From Owenia fusiformis (Eukaryota > Annelida > Polychaeta > Sabellida > Oweniidae), in NCBI GenBank assembly GCA_903813345.2, contig CAIIXF020000008.1, positions 19,020,822 to 19,084,821 on the forward strand: 64,000 bases of DNA, given 5' to 3'. The translations under genes were made by a program, and so were the position numbers. The notes under the pieces were generated by a model that worked only from the letters and a program-made list of their open reading frames with translations, was not told the DNA's origin and did not search any database. This document shows, piece after piece, positions 22,001-34,000 of this stretch (positions are counted from its first letter, which is position 1; the number at the start of each line of letters is the position of its first letter).

Positions 22001-25000
22001 ATGATGATGTCACCACCTGGAATGGAGCAGCGCCAGATTGAACAACCGCAAATGATGGGACAACAGCAAATGATGGAACAGCAGATGATGCAGCAGCAAA
22101 TGATGGAGCAGCAGCAAATGATGGAACAGCGAAGGATGGCTGAGGAGCAGCAGCAAAGAGAACAGCAGCAGAAAATGATGGAACAGCAAAGATTAGCCGA
22201 GGAACAGCGAAGAATGGCAGAGGAGCAACAGCAAAGAGAGCAACAACAGCAAATGATGGAACAGCAAAGATTAGCAGAAGAACAGCGGAGAATGGCTGAG
22301 GAACAGCAGCAAAGAGAACATCAACAGCAAATGATGGAACAACAAAGATTAGCCGAGGAACAGCGGAGAATGGCTGAAGAGCAGCAGCAAAGAGAACAGC
22401 AACAACAAATGATGGAACAGCAAAGATTAATGGAAGAGCAAAAATTGAGGGAACAGCAGCAACAACAAATGATGGAACAGCAAAGACTTATTGAAGAGCA
22501 AAAGCAAAGAGAGCATCAGATGATGGAACAACAACGGTTAGCTGAAGAGCAGAAACAGAGGGAATTACATATGATGGAACAGCAAAGGCTTGCTGAAGAA
22601 CAAAAACAGAGGGAGCAACAGCAGGCCTTGGAGCAGCAAAGATTAATGGAAGAACAGCGTCAACGTGAGCTTCAAATGATTGAACAGCAAAGGGCCTTGG
22701 AAGAGAAACAGAAAGCAGAACAGCAAAGGCAAATAGAGGAACAGCAAAGGGCAATGGAACAGCAAAGACAAATTGAAGAGCAGAAACGGAGAGAGATGGA
22801 ACAACAAAGAATGCTTGAAGAGCAGAAGCAGAGGGAACAGCAGCAACAAATGGAACAGCAAAGAATGCAAGAGGAGCAAAGACAGAGGGAGCAGAGAGAG
22901 CAACAAGTTATGGAACAGCAAAGACTGCAAGAGGAGCAAAGACAAAGGGAGCAACAGCAAATGATTCAACAACAGAGAATAATAGAAGAACAGCGACAGA
23001 GGGAGCAACAGCAGATGATAGAGCAGCAACGTTTGATTGAAGAGCAAAAGCAGCGAGAACAGCAACACGCTTTAGAACAGCAGCATCGTCAGCAAGAGGA
23101 ACAGCAAAGAATAATGCAAGAACAGCGTATGCGAGAAGAACAGCAATTAATGGAAGAAGCCCGGCAGAGGGAAATTCAGCAACAACAATTAGAAGAGCAG
23201 AAACATCAAGAGCAACAAGCGCAACAATCTCAAGTTACTGTTGCAGCAATGCCGATACCCCCACCCAATCTCAGCATGCCTCCCCCAGGGATCCCAGCAG
23301 CCAAGCCCCCAGGGCTTCCCCAGCAGTTCCAACTTCCCCCAGGAGGTATCTCAGAGCTGAGTGAAGAGGAGAGGGTGAACCTTGCCCAGCAGCAGAGTAG
23401 ATTCCTGGAGCAGCAAGAGCAAGAGAGGATTAAGATTCAGCAACAACAACAACTACTCAAGGCAAGTTTAGATTACTTTACAAATTCTTTTTTTGGGAAG
23501 AACTCATTTATTTACATCAGTGAACAAATAAATGTTCACCATGAATTACAGAACATTACAGTCACAGAAGTCCTAGTTGGGCTAGCAACCATTTATTTAT
23601 TTCATCCACCATATTTAGTGCGTATAAGTAAGATTTTTATTATTTTACTTTCAGCTAATTACATTAACAATACCATTGGAAATTGTTATTTTGTTGGATA
23701 CAGTGCATTTTTGATATTAGTTGCATAAGTATAGCTTTGTTGGGGCAGTGAGAATTTCTTAATGTTTCGTTTTATTCATGTGTCAATCTTACCTTCCAGG
23801 AGCAAGAAAAGGCAATTGATGCTGAGTTACAGCAGAAGGTCATGCTCCAACAACAGCTACTGGAGGCTGATAAACAGCGCTCTGTGATGGAGCAGCAACG
23901 GCTGTTAGAACAGCAGAAAGAAGCATTGGCCCTTCAGCAACAAGAGTTGCTACAGCAGGAGAAGGATCGTCAACAACAACAGGCATTGCTAGCCCAGCAA
24001 CAACAGCAGCTAATGAAGGCGGCCCAGGACAGACATCTTATGGAGCTACAGCAACAGGTAGCTTCAGTTTACACTCTTAATTGTACTTTTTATGCTAGTT
24101 TGATTTTGATTATCTGTACTTGAGATTTGTATTGCAAATAAGAAATTTGGATCCAGAGATCGCCCCAGCATTAAAACAAGTGAGCTTTACTCCCACTTGA
24201 GATTTTGAAATAAGGCAAGCCCTTACCAGAAAATCAATTCGCACCTTAAACATGAGAAAATAAATACAAAAATTGGCAGATTTTGATGGGATTTTGATAT
24301 TGAAAATGTATGATGTCATGAGGATTCCGTTTATATTATGAACTAAATAAATTCACGATTTTTGACATTACCAGGCCTTACTTGAGAAGCAACGTGAAAT
24401 GGCGATCCAGAAACAACAACAAGAAGCAGAGATGCTACACCAACAGCAGATTGCATTGATAGAACGACAGAGGGAGGAACAGGAGAAGATCCAACAGCAG
24501 CAGCGTATGATATCTGAGCAACAGCAACAACAAAGATCTGGTAAAATATTAGATATTATAAGTATTTTCCCATGGTTGCAAGGATATAGATCGAATATCA
24601 CATGAAGATATATTTGATATGTGGATCAAGATAACATATTTTAGCAAAAAATTCACAAACCATCGAATATCACTTTTAAACTATTGAATATCACGTCTTA
24701 AAAAGTGATATTCAATGGTTTGAAAAGTGATATTCGATGGTTTGAAAAGTGATATTCGATGGTTTGAAAAGTGATATTCGATGGTTTGAAAAGTGATATT
24801 CGATGGTTTCGAATTTTTTCAAAAATAATTTCTTTTTACATTTTTTAATTATTTTCAAAAATATTTCCAAAACATTTCAAAATTTAAAAAAAAATGTTCA
24901 ACATTTTTTTCAAATTTTTTTCATTTTTTCAAAATTTTTCTCAAATTATGTTTTTCAAAAATTTTCGCTGATGGTGATTTTCCATGGGATAAACGGACAA

Positions 25001-28000
25001 TCATGGATATAAATGATATTTTTTCAAAACCATAGGATATTCCTATATTATGTGTAAGATAACAGAAATGTTAATTTTTTTTTATTGACTCTCCAAAAAG
25101 TGCTACTGTAAAAGCCCAAATTATGCTGACAAAAATATTCACTGTTATGTCAATCTGAAATGTTTTATGGGCTTTAAAGTTCACTGTTTGAAGAAATGTC
25201 CTAATGAATTCAATGTTAAATCAAACATTCACTCTGCCTTTAATTCCACGGTCTTTAAGGATGTTCCCTGGTCAGATAGGAAAATATTCAATAGTATTTA
25301 ACTTTTTCTCAAAAATGGTTTTCTGGGATTCTCACGGGCAACAAAGAATATTAAAACTTTAAAAACCATATGTTAGTGTGCTTTTTTCTGAGCAAGAGGC
25401 CTCTAAAGTGTCAATATTTGACAAAAGTGGGCGTGGCACTTTCTCATTGAAACCCATGTTAAAAATCAGGTTTTCACCCCAAAACACACTTTTGAATATT
25501 TAACTTTTTCTTAAACTCACAGAAACACTTAGTTATGCTATGTACTTCACATTTTGAAAAGAAAAATTAGGGGTTGGTGTTCATCGTTTTCAACTTCGTC
25601 CAGGGAACATCCTTAAGCCTCTTCAGTGAAAATTAGAGCACCTTGATAATTTGGGCTTTTACAGTATATTGTCGTCTTGTGTTGATGTATGGGTGGGCAC
25701 CACAAATCAAATCTTGTTTATTGATAGATATCATGTGGTGTTCATTTTTTCACTTTACAATCTGCTATGATCAGGCAATTGATGCCACTTTTATTATTGA
25801 CTTATGCCTCTCCTGGTCTAACAGTCAGTTGTTGTCTTAATTCCAGCTCCCCTTCTAGGGCCTCCACCAGGCATGCAGCAGCAAGGTCAACCTCCTGCAG
25901 TCCAGGTACCTCCCCAGGGGCCACCTGCTCAGCCCCCTCAAGTTCAACCACCAGGCATGCAGCAAGCTCCCCAACTGATTCAACAGCAGGGTCCTCCAAG
26001 ACCTAAGACACCACCTCCTCTTATGTCCCTAGAGACTGTACCTCCACCCATACCTGTAAGAAATCTATGTTAAGTTATCTGTAGCTTTGTATTACTAAAT
26101 CAGTAGACTGTGAAAATCAAAGGGGTATAACACAATATATTTAGATACTTGATTGATATATAATATGAGCAGTTCTTATTGAACTTTATTTGAAATAACT
26201 TCCCTAATAAGTGATTAGACTTTGATTAAATTGAGGTTCTTCATCTTTTCTTGTTATTTCAAATGGAGTGATAGTAGTATATATAAATTTGTAAAATGCA
26301 TTTGAAACACTTGTACATTATTAACAACTTCAGGTCAAGGTAGAATTACAAGAGCCCAAGGAAGTGAAGCTACCGCCTGCACTGGAGAAAGTTCTTGCAT
26401 TCAAAGAAGTCCGTGCCCAACAGATTGGCATCACTCAAGAGGAGTTTGAGGAAGGTTAGAGATTTTTCAGTAACGCATGTCATAGTTACGTTTTTAGTTT
26501 TATGAAAGACCTGCAACTAGGCAGAAGTAACCACATAGTCTTTTCCAATGTACTACAATAAAAATTGAATTTCTGTGATAACTTGGTTTTGTTCTTCCTG
26601 CCTAATTTTTTGAACTAGCTCAGTGGTAGAGATATTGGAAAATGAGGGGTTGTGGGTTCGCTACCCACTGGGCTGGACTGATTTTTTCACATCAGCCCTT
26701 AGTACAAGATTTCATTCTGTGTAATATGTGATATTAGGGCTTTTCAATTCTGAAAGCTCTCTCACTGCATTTCAAAATCCCCCCCCCCCCGTCGTGATAT
26801 TTTCTTCATATTCGAATCTTTCTCCAGGTGACATCATTCAAGATGAGGCTGAAGAGCCAGCTGTTGTAGAAGCAGAAAAAGGGAAATCAGCATTCATGGC
26901 GGACTATGGACATGCCACTGAGAAGGAGAAACCTGATACAAAAGAGGTATGTAGAAAACACATTGAATCTAATGCTAATTTTGATTCATATGTTGCTTAT
27001 CCCACATGTAAAGTGTATAAACCTGGAACCCACACGGCTACCATATTTTACAAGAATGTGATGTGCTGTTGAACAAAAAGAGATTGTTCAAAGAAAACAC
27101 TGGATTTGTTTCATATTCTTTCCTTAAATATGAATCATGAGTAGGCAAATTCAGTCCTTAAATTTTTCTTGACAAATATTTATATTTTGATAAGATGACT
27201 CGTAAACTGAAATAGAGAGTATATCCCAGTACCATCTTCTTATTTTACATAACAAAATAATTTATTTTTAAGTCCAAGAATAAGAAACGCAAGAAGAAGA
27301 AGAAGCGTGCCAAGCATAGGTGGGCAGAACAAGAAACGAAGAAAGAGGAGGTCACTCAGAATGATGACGATGACGATGATGTTGAAGTGGAGTAAGTAAA
27401 CAACAGAAACATTTGTGAAGTTCAGAATTCCCAAGTCCATTGTTGTCTTACTATGACGTCATTACAACAATTGGTTGAATAACTCGTAACTTTATGAAGT
27501 TTCTGTAAATGACCCCAAGAATAATTTGATGTAGTATGTGAAAAACATTCATTGCATTGGTACAAAACTTTTTCTCAAATTGTATCCTGTATTTTTATGG
27601 TGCTGAAGATATTTCATGCAATTTAAAAGAGCATTTCTAAAATAGTATTGACTCTAATGAAATGTTCAAATAAAATGGATAATAATTGCAAGGAGCTCAT
27701 GTGTCTTGAACTCACAACCTCATGGTTAAAGGGTGACGGAGTCTATCTTAGGGTTTTAAGTGCTCTAGGCTGACTGTTCAAAGGTTGATTACCTTCTACT
27801 TGAAAGGATCCTTCTAAAATACATCAGTTTATATGTTTATCTGTTTGTATATTTATTTATAGGTATGTGCAGGAAGAACTGCACATTGATCCATCTGATC
27901 CCAACTTCAGGATATTCAATAAGATCTTCAAGGCTTTCAAGGTAATAAAAGTTTTATTTCAATAACTTTTTTTTGTACTTAAAACAATGTACAATATTAA

Positions 28001-31000
28001 TTGCATTTTTGGTGTCACTCTGCTGCACATTCCCATTTTGTATTACTAGAGTATGAACTGGGCAAATTACAAACTTGATCCCTAAGGGAACACAAGCATT
28101 GGGTTGTGAAAATGAAATGTACCAGTGGATTGCTCAACCTCCATTGGTAGTTTAAAGTGCAGATGTTTACGGTTATTATCAGGTGAAGTTATCAGCTGCA
28201 GATATTTAGATCAATAGAAAATAATCCGCCCGATTATCTGCCTTTAAAACTGGTCTGATTTTCATAAGGAGAGACTGATTATATAGTTCTAATAATGCAT
28301 GTTATATGTTTGTAGATCACGGAAGAGAAGCCAGTAGAGCCAATAAAAGAAGAACCAGTTGCTCCTGTTGTTGTCAAGAAGAAACCAGAGGAAGAGAAAG
28401 ATGAAGATGACGATGATTCTGATGAGGAACTGGTATGCTTAAATATTTGTATTACAAAATACAACCATTATATTAAAGCCGTTATTTTATAATGTAGTTA
28501 ATCTGCACTCTTGGTCTGTAGTGTCAAGTCAAATTAAACGCAGAATCAGATCTATAGGAGTAACAAAATTGCAAGCAACATGTACAATTGAGCTTCCAAT
28601 CTATTCCTTCAATCTCAAATACAGTATCTCCCAAAATAAGGATTAAAAGCAGTGCAAAAATTATATAATGTTGAAGAAATGAAGAATAAATTCATTGACT
28701 CCTGTTAACTGTAAAGAACGCATCTATGGAACATACAGTAGAACCTGTCTTGGTCTGTAGTGTCAAGTCAAATTAAATGCAGAATCAGATCTATAGGAGT
28801 AACAAAATTGTTTCCAATCTATTCCTTCAATCTCAAATATATCTCCCAAATTAAGGATTAAAAGCAGTGCAAAAATTTGGGAAAACTGTTTAAATTCTCC
28901 CAAATTATTAAAATGGTTAACCATAAAAATAATACATTATTGTAAAAATATTTAGTTTTCCTGGAGCAAAGTATGGGGAATTTTAGAAAATGACATGACA
29001 AGGAATGATATGAGCCAAAACTATTATAGAATTTAAACAAAAGTTGGGTTAGATTGCTCACTAGATCTGATTCTCTAACTAGAGCTAAAGAAATGAACAT
29101 GACCCATGACAGATTATAGCAAAGAATCTTGCATAATTTGCACACTGTATTATTTTAGTGTGTCACAGTTTTATATTGACATTTACTTTCTCGTTTCAGC
29201 CCAAGAAAGACGATGATGATAAGCCAAAACTCTCAAAGAAGAAAATGAAGAAATTGAATAGACTAAGCGTAGCAGAGTTGAAACAGGTAAAGCCTGATAC
29301 TTTTTCAATAGATCTTCACCCTATATTCTAACTTTTGTGCAAATATTGATCAGATGATACTCTCTGTCATATTGTATGGTACTTTTTCAATAGAAGTTCA
29401 ACCTGTATTCTAAGTAGATAGACTTCTTGTGCAAAGATTGATCAGATGATACTCCCTGTCATATTGTATGGTACTTTTTCAATAGAAGTTCAACCTGTAT
29501 TCTAAGTAGATAGACTTCTTGTGCAAAGATTGATCAAATGATACTCCCTGTCATATTGTATGGTACTTTTTCAATTAGAAGTTCAACCTGTGTTCTAAGT
29601 AGATAGACTTCTTATGCAAAGATTGATCAGATGATACTCCCTGTCATATTGTATGGTATTTTTTCAATAGAAGTTCAACCTGTGTTCTAAGTAGATAGAC
29701 TTCTTATGCAAAGATTGATCAGATGATACTCCCTGTCATATTGTATGGTACTTTTTCAATAGAAGTTCAACCTGTATTCTAAGTAGATAGACTTCTTATG
29801 CAAAGATTGATCAGATGATACTCCCTGTCATATTGTATGGTACTTTTTCAATAGAAGTTCAACCTGTATTCTATGTAGATAGACTTCTTGTGCAAAGATT
29901 GATCAAATGATACTCCCTGTCATATTGTATGGTACTTTTTCAATTAGAAGTTCAACCTGTGTTCTAAGTAGATAGACTTCTTATGCAAAGATTGATCAGA
30001 TGATACTCCCTGTCATATTGTATGGTATTTTTTCAATAGAAGTTCAACCTGTGTTCTAAGTAGATAGACTCCTTATGCAAAGATTGATCAGATGATACTC
30101 CCTGTCATATTGTATGGTATTTTTCAATAGAAGTTCAACCTGTGTTCTAAGTAGATTAAACCTCTTGCAAAGATTGATCAAATGATACTGCCATTTTCAT
30201 TTGATTCTGTAAACATAGAGAATTGATGCAGTACACCTCTCTAAAATAAACCCTCCAGTTTTCTTTGTAACTGATAATATAGTAGTAACTAAAAGCCCAA
30301 ATCAAGAAATATGGGCATTAATGATGAAAAATCCATATTTGATCACCCATTGGTGAGGACACATTGAACACGTTTGTGTCCAATGTATACAAGTTGTGGA
30401 CGACTCAGTCAAACATTCTGAATTATATAACGCACAAACAGATTATTCTGAATTGGGAATCGAACATGGGGCCAAGCGCATCGGTAACCTTGGGTCTGCC
30501 AATGAGCCATAGTGCCTGTCATATATTTTTACATATTTCTCTCAATATTACATCCCTGAATATATTAGCAACGTTGCAGACATCTTTTGTTTCAGTTGGT
30601 TGCTAGACCAGACGTCGTGGAAATGCATGATGTCACAGCTCAAGATCCAAGGCTCTTGGTCCATCTGAAAGCAACCAGGAACACTGTCCCAGTGCCACGA
30701 CATTGGTGCTTTAAGAGGAAATATCTACAGGGGAAACGTGGTATAGAAAAGCCACCTTTCGAGCTACCAGATTATATTCGGGCCACTGGGATCATGGAGA
30801 TGAGAGAGGCTTTACAAGAGAAGGTATAGAATCATGGTGTGCATAAATAAATGCTGTTAATGTCTCAACTAAAAAATTGTCCTTTTAGGGGTGTGTCGGG
30901 CTTGCTCGGGCCGGGGCAAATTGATTTGAGCCACTCCTACTAGTTATACCCAATGATTTTGACCATGGACATGGCGATAATGTTGAAGTACCTTTAAAAG

Positions 31001-34000
31001 ACAAATAAATGAAAACTGAAAAATTTCTTGTAATCTTGTTTTGTCTCTTGCATCTAGTAAGATTTAATTTGGTTCATTTGTCATTTGAGTTCTATATCTA
31101 ATTTTGTATATGTACATTTCTTACATGGTTTAGGAAGCTGAGAAATCCATGAAACAAAAAATGCGGGAGAAGGTTCGTCCAAAGATGGGAAAGATTGATA
31201 TTGATTACCAAAAACTTCACGACGCTTTCTTCAGATATCAAACCAAACCTAAGATGACTATGCATGGTGATCTTTATTACGAGGTGAGAAAAATTTCTTA
31301 TTTACTGTAGATTGGGTTAATTTGGCGCCCGCTTTAATTTGGCGAATTTGGCGAAATTGAAAAATTCGCCAATATAAATCTTCGCCAAAATTTAGAATGA
31401 ATCCCCGGGAATTATCTAGGGTATTTCGTCGAGTGTATTTAGGTCACTTCCGGTTTAGTTTTTTCCAAAAATATGAAAAAAATGTCTCTCATAAATTGGC
31501 TCAGAACTGGTCAGTCACTTATTAATACTCAGGGAAAAACTAGAAAGGAAAAGTGCAGTATAGTAGCAGCATCAATCGAGGTGCAAAATGTAAAGGATGA
31601 TCTCACAAAAATGTACAAACGTGGTGAATATTGCCAGTGGTCCTCAAAAGAAAAAATGAACATAAAATTCGCAAACAACGCGTAAGTTAATTAAATTTTT
31701 TTTTGCATATCCGCCAAATTAAATAGCCGCCAATATGCCAAAAATGGCAAATTACATGATTCCTCAGATAAGTTGTTTATGGGAAATAAAAAATATTAGC
31801 ATTTGAATCAGCTTTCCTTGTGTACTATTACATGTAGTATATTACTTGTATATTTATTTGCAGGGTAAAGAATTTGAAACAAGATTAAAAGAAAAGAAAC
31901 CTGGCAATCTCAGTGATGATCTCAGGACTGCTTTAGGAATGCCCATAGGTCCAGTAAGTCTAAAATCATTATTTTAGTTTTAATGTCTGAAACCAGTATT
32001 TCTTTTAAGATCTCTGATTGTTTTCATGACATATTTAGGAATGCCAAAGGGTCCAGTAAATCTAAAATAATTATTTGATCTTTTATTACCCATATTTCTT
32101 TTTAAGATGTCCATGAGTCCAATCAGTTCATCCTCCGATCACAGGGCTTCAATTAGAAATCAAAATTTCATTGTTTAGGTCCACAACTTTTAACATAAAC
32201 CAATATTTCATCATGAAGAATAACTGATGACTTAGAAACCTTCTTTAAAATATAGAAACACCCATAGGTGAATCCATGATAGTTCCTAATACATGTACTT
32301 CTATAGATGGGGTATATATTTTATGGATAAAGCGCATGAACTGCAGCACACCCGTTATGTCCAAACTTTTCCAAGTGTGGGTTTACATTTCAGAATGCAG
32401 ACAAGTTCCCTCCACCTTGGTTAATAGCCATGCAGCGCTATGGTCCTCCACCCAGCTACCCTAATTTAAAAATACCTGGACTCAATGGTGCAATACCTGA
32501 GGTAAGTCACATTGCATTACTTTCAGTTTGAACTTGTGGGACGACTCCTATATGTTTAATATATATACAATACATGTAAACATCTTGTGTCCAGTATCAC
32601 CATTTTTAAGCGTTTTGATACTTTATAGAAAATGAGAAATCGAAGATGGAAATATATTAAACATTTTGTAATTAAAGTAAGTGGTTAGTTTTAGTACCTC
32701 AGTTTTAGGCTTGACTCTTTGAAGTGAATGGGCTTAACTAAGAGAGATCATTGTCATTTGGTAATTTCTTATGATATGAACAATGCTTTACTGTTTTTTA
32801 GGGTTGTTCATTTGGCTACCATGCTGGTGGATGGGGCAAGCCTCCTGTTGATGAACACGGCAAGCCTCTGTATGGAGATGTTTTTAACACAAGCACTGGT
32901 GAGGCTGTTGCCCCAGTGACAGAAGAAGAAATAGATAAGACTCATTGGGGAGACTTGGAGTCTGAGTCTGAATCAGAAGAAGAGTCTTCAGAGGAAGAAG
33001 AAGAGGAGGAAGAAGCTGATAAATCGGGGCTTATTACTCCGGGAGATGCGTAAGTCTTTTGCCTCATGAAACATCATGGTCTGTTTAATACAAAGGTTGC
33101 AAATCAGATATGTAGCTCCCTCAGTTCATGTTGATTTAGTCCAAGGCTTCTAGTTTGTATTGGCGATTACTACCAGTTGTGGTAAGATAACTGCCTCATA
33201 ACTAATCAATTATGTGATGTGTCATGTTTTCATTGTGTTTTCAGGGGTCTTATTACTCCAAGTGGGGTGACATCTATACCTCAAGGTCTGGAGACCCCTG
33301 AAATGATAGAGCTGAGAAAAAGACGTATTGAGGACCTTATGGAGGGAGGAGACACTCCTGCACAATTATATCAAGTTTTACCAGAAAAACAAAGATCTGT
33401 TGGCTCAGGCATGATGGGATCTGCACATATGTATGATATATCGGCTGCTGCAGCTGCTGTGAGTATTAGCATATACTTAATACTACTAACATATACTTAA
33501 TACTACTAACAATGTTTCATTCTTTTGACAAGGTGCTAATCAGATTTTCAACAGAATTGCACATAAATTTTCAATAATGTGCAACACCTTCAGATGGAAA
33601 ATGTCCGAAAAAAATCAAAATATCAAATTAATGCTTTCTTTCATGATTTTTCAGATTTCAGAATTCACAGATTGGACCTTGTGTTTTGATTAAACGTTTT
33701 CTCTCGATTCTATCATATTCTAGAAACACTCATTTTGATATTGTGCCACATTTTTAGGTATTTTTGATTTTGACATATTGTGCATAAAACTCCATTGCGT
33801 ACTGTATTTGTGATTTTCATTAAACTAAACATTTCAAATATCTAAAACAGTAAAAAGTTACACAATATGATTCATAAGACTATAAAAATTGCATCGCTTG
33901 AACATCTCATCAGGCTTGCTTTAGTTCATGAGAATCACTAGACAAAATTTGGTATTTTGAACTTTTTAGCTAAGAAATTATATTACTGAGCAATTTTTGT

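Noticed and set aside
22488-23068. Open frames on the minus strand opposite SF3B2 exon 4 (Leu/Ser-rich, Ala/Val-rich)
   Set aside because: They are shadows of the CAG/GAA-rich Gln repeat; composition follows directly from the coding strand.
29290-30195. CRISPR-like array
   Set aside because: The 92-base units are contiguous without unique spacers and lie in an intron of an animal gene; this is a minisatellite. The same holds for the arrays at 8215-9350 and 42336-42707.
31473-31685. 70-codon frame in SF3B2 intron 15
   Set aside because: Lies within a TIR MITE and resembles no known protein.
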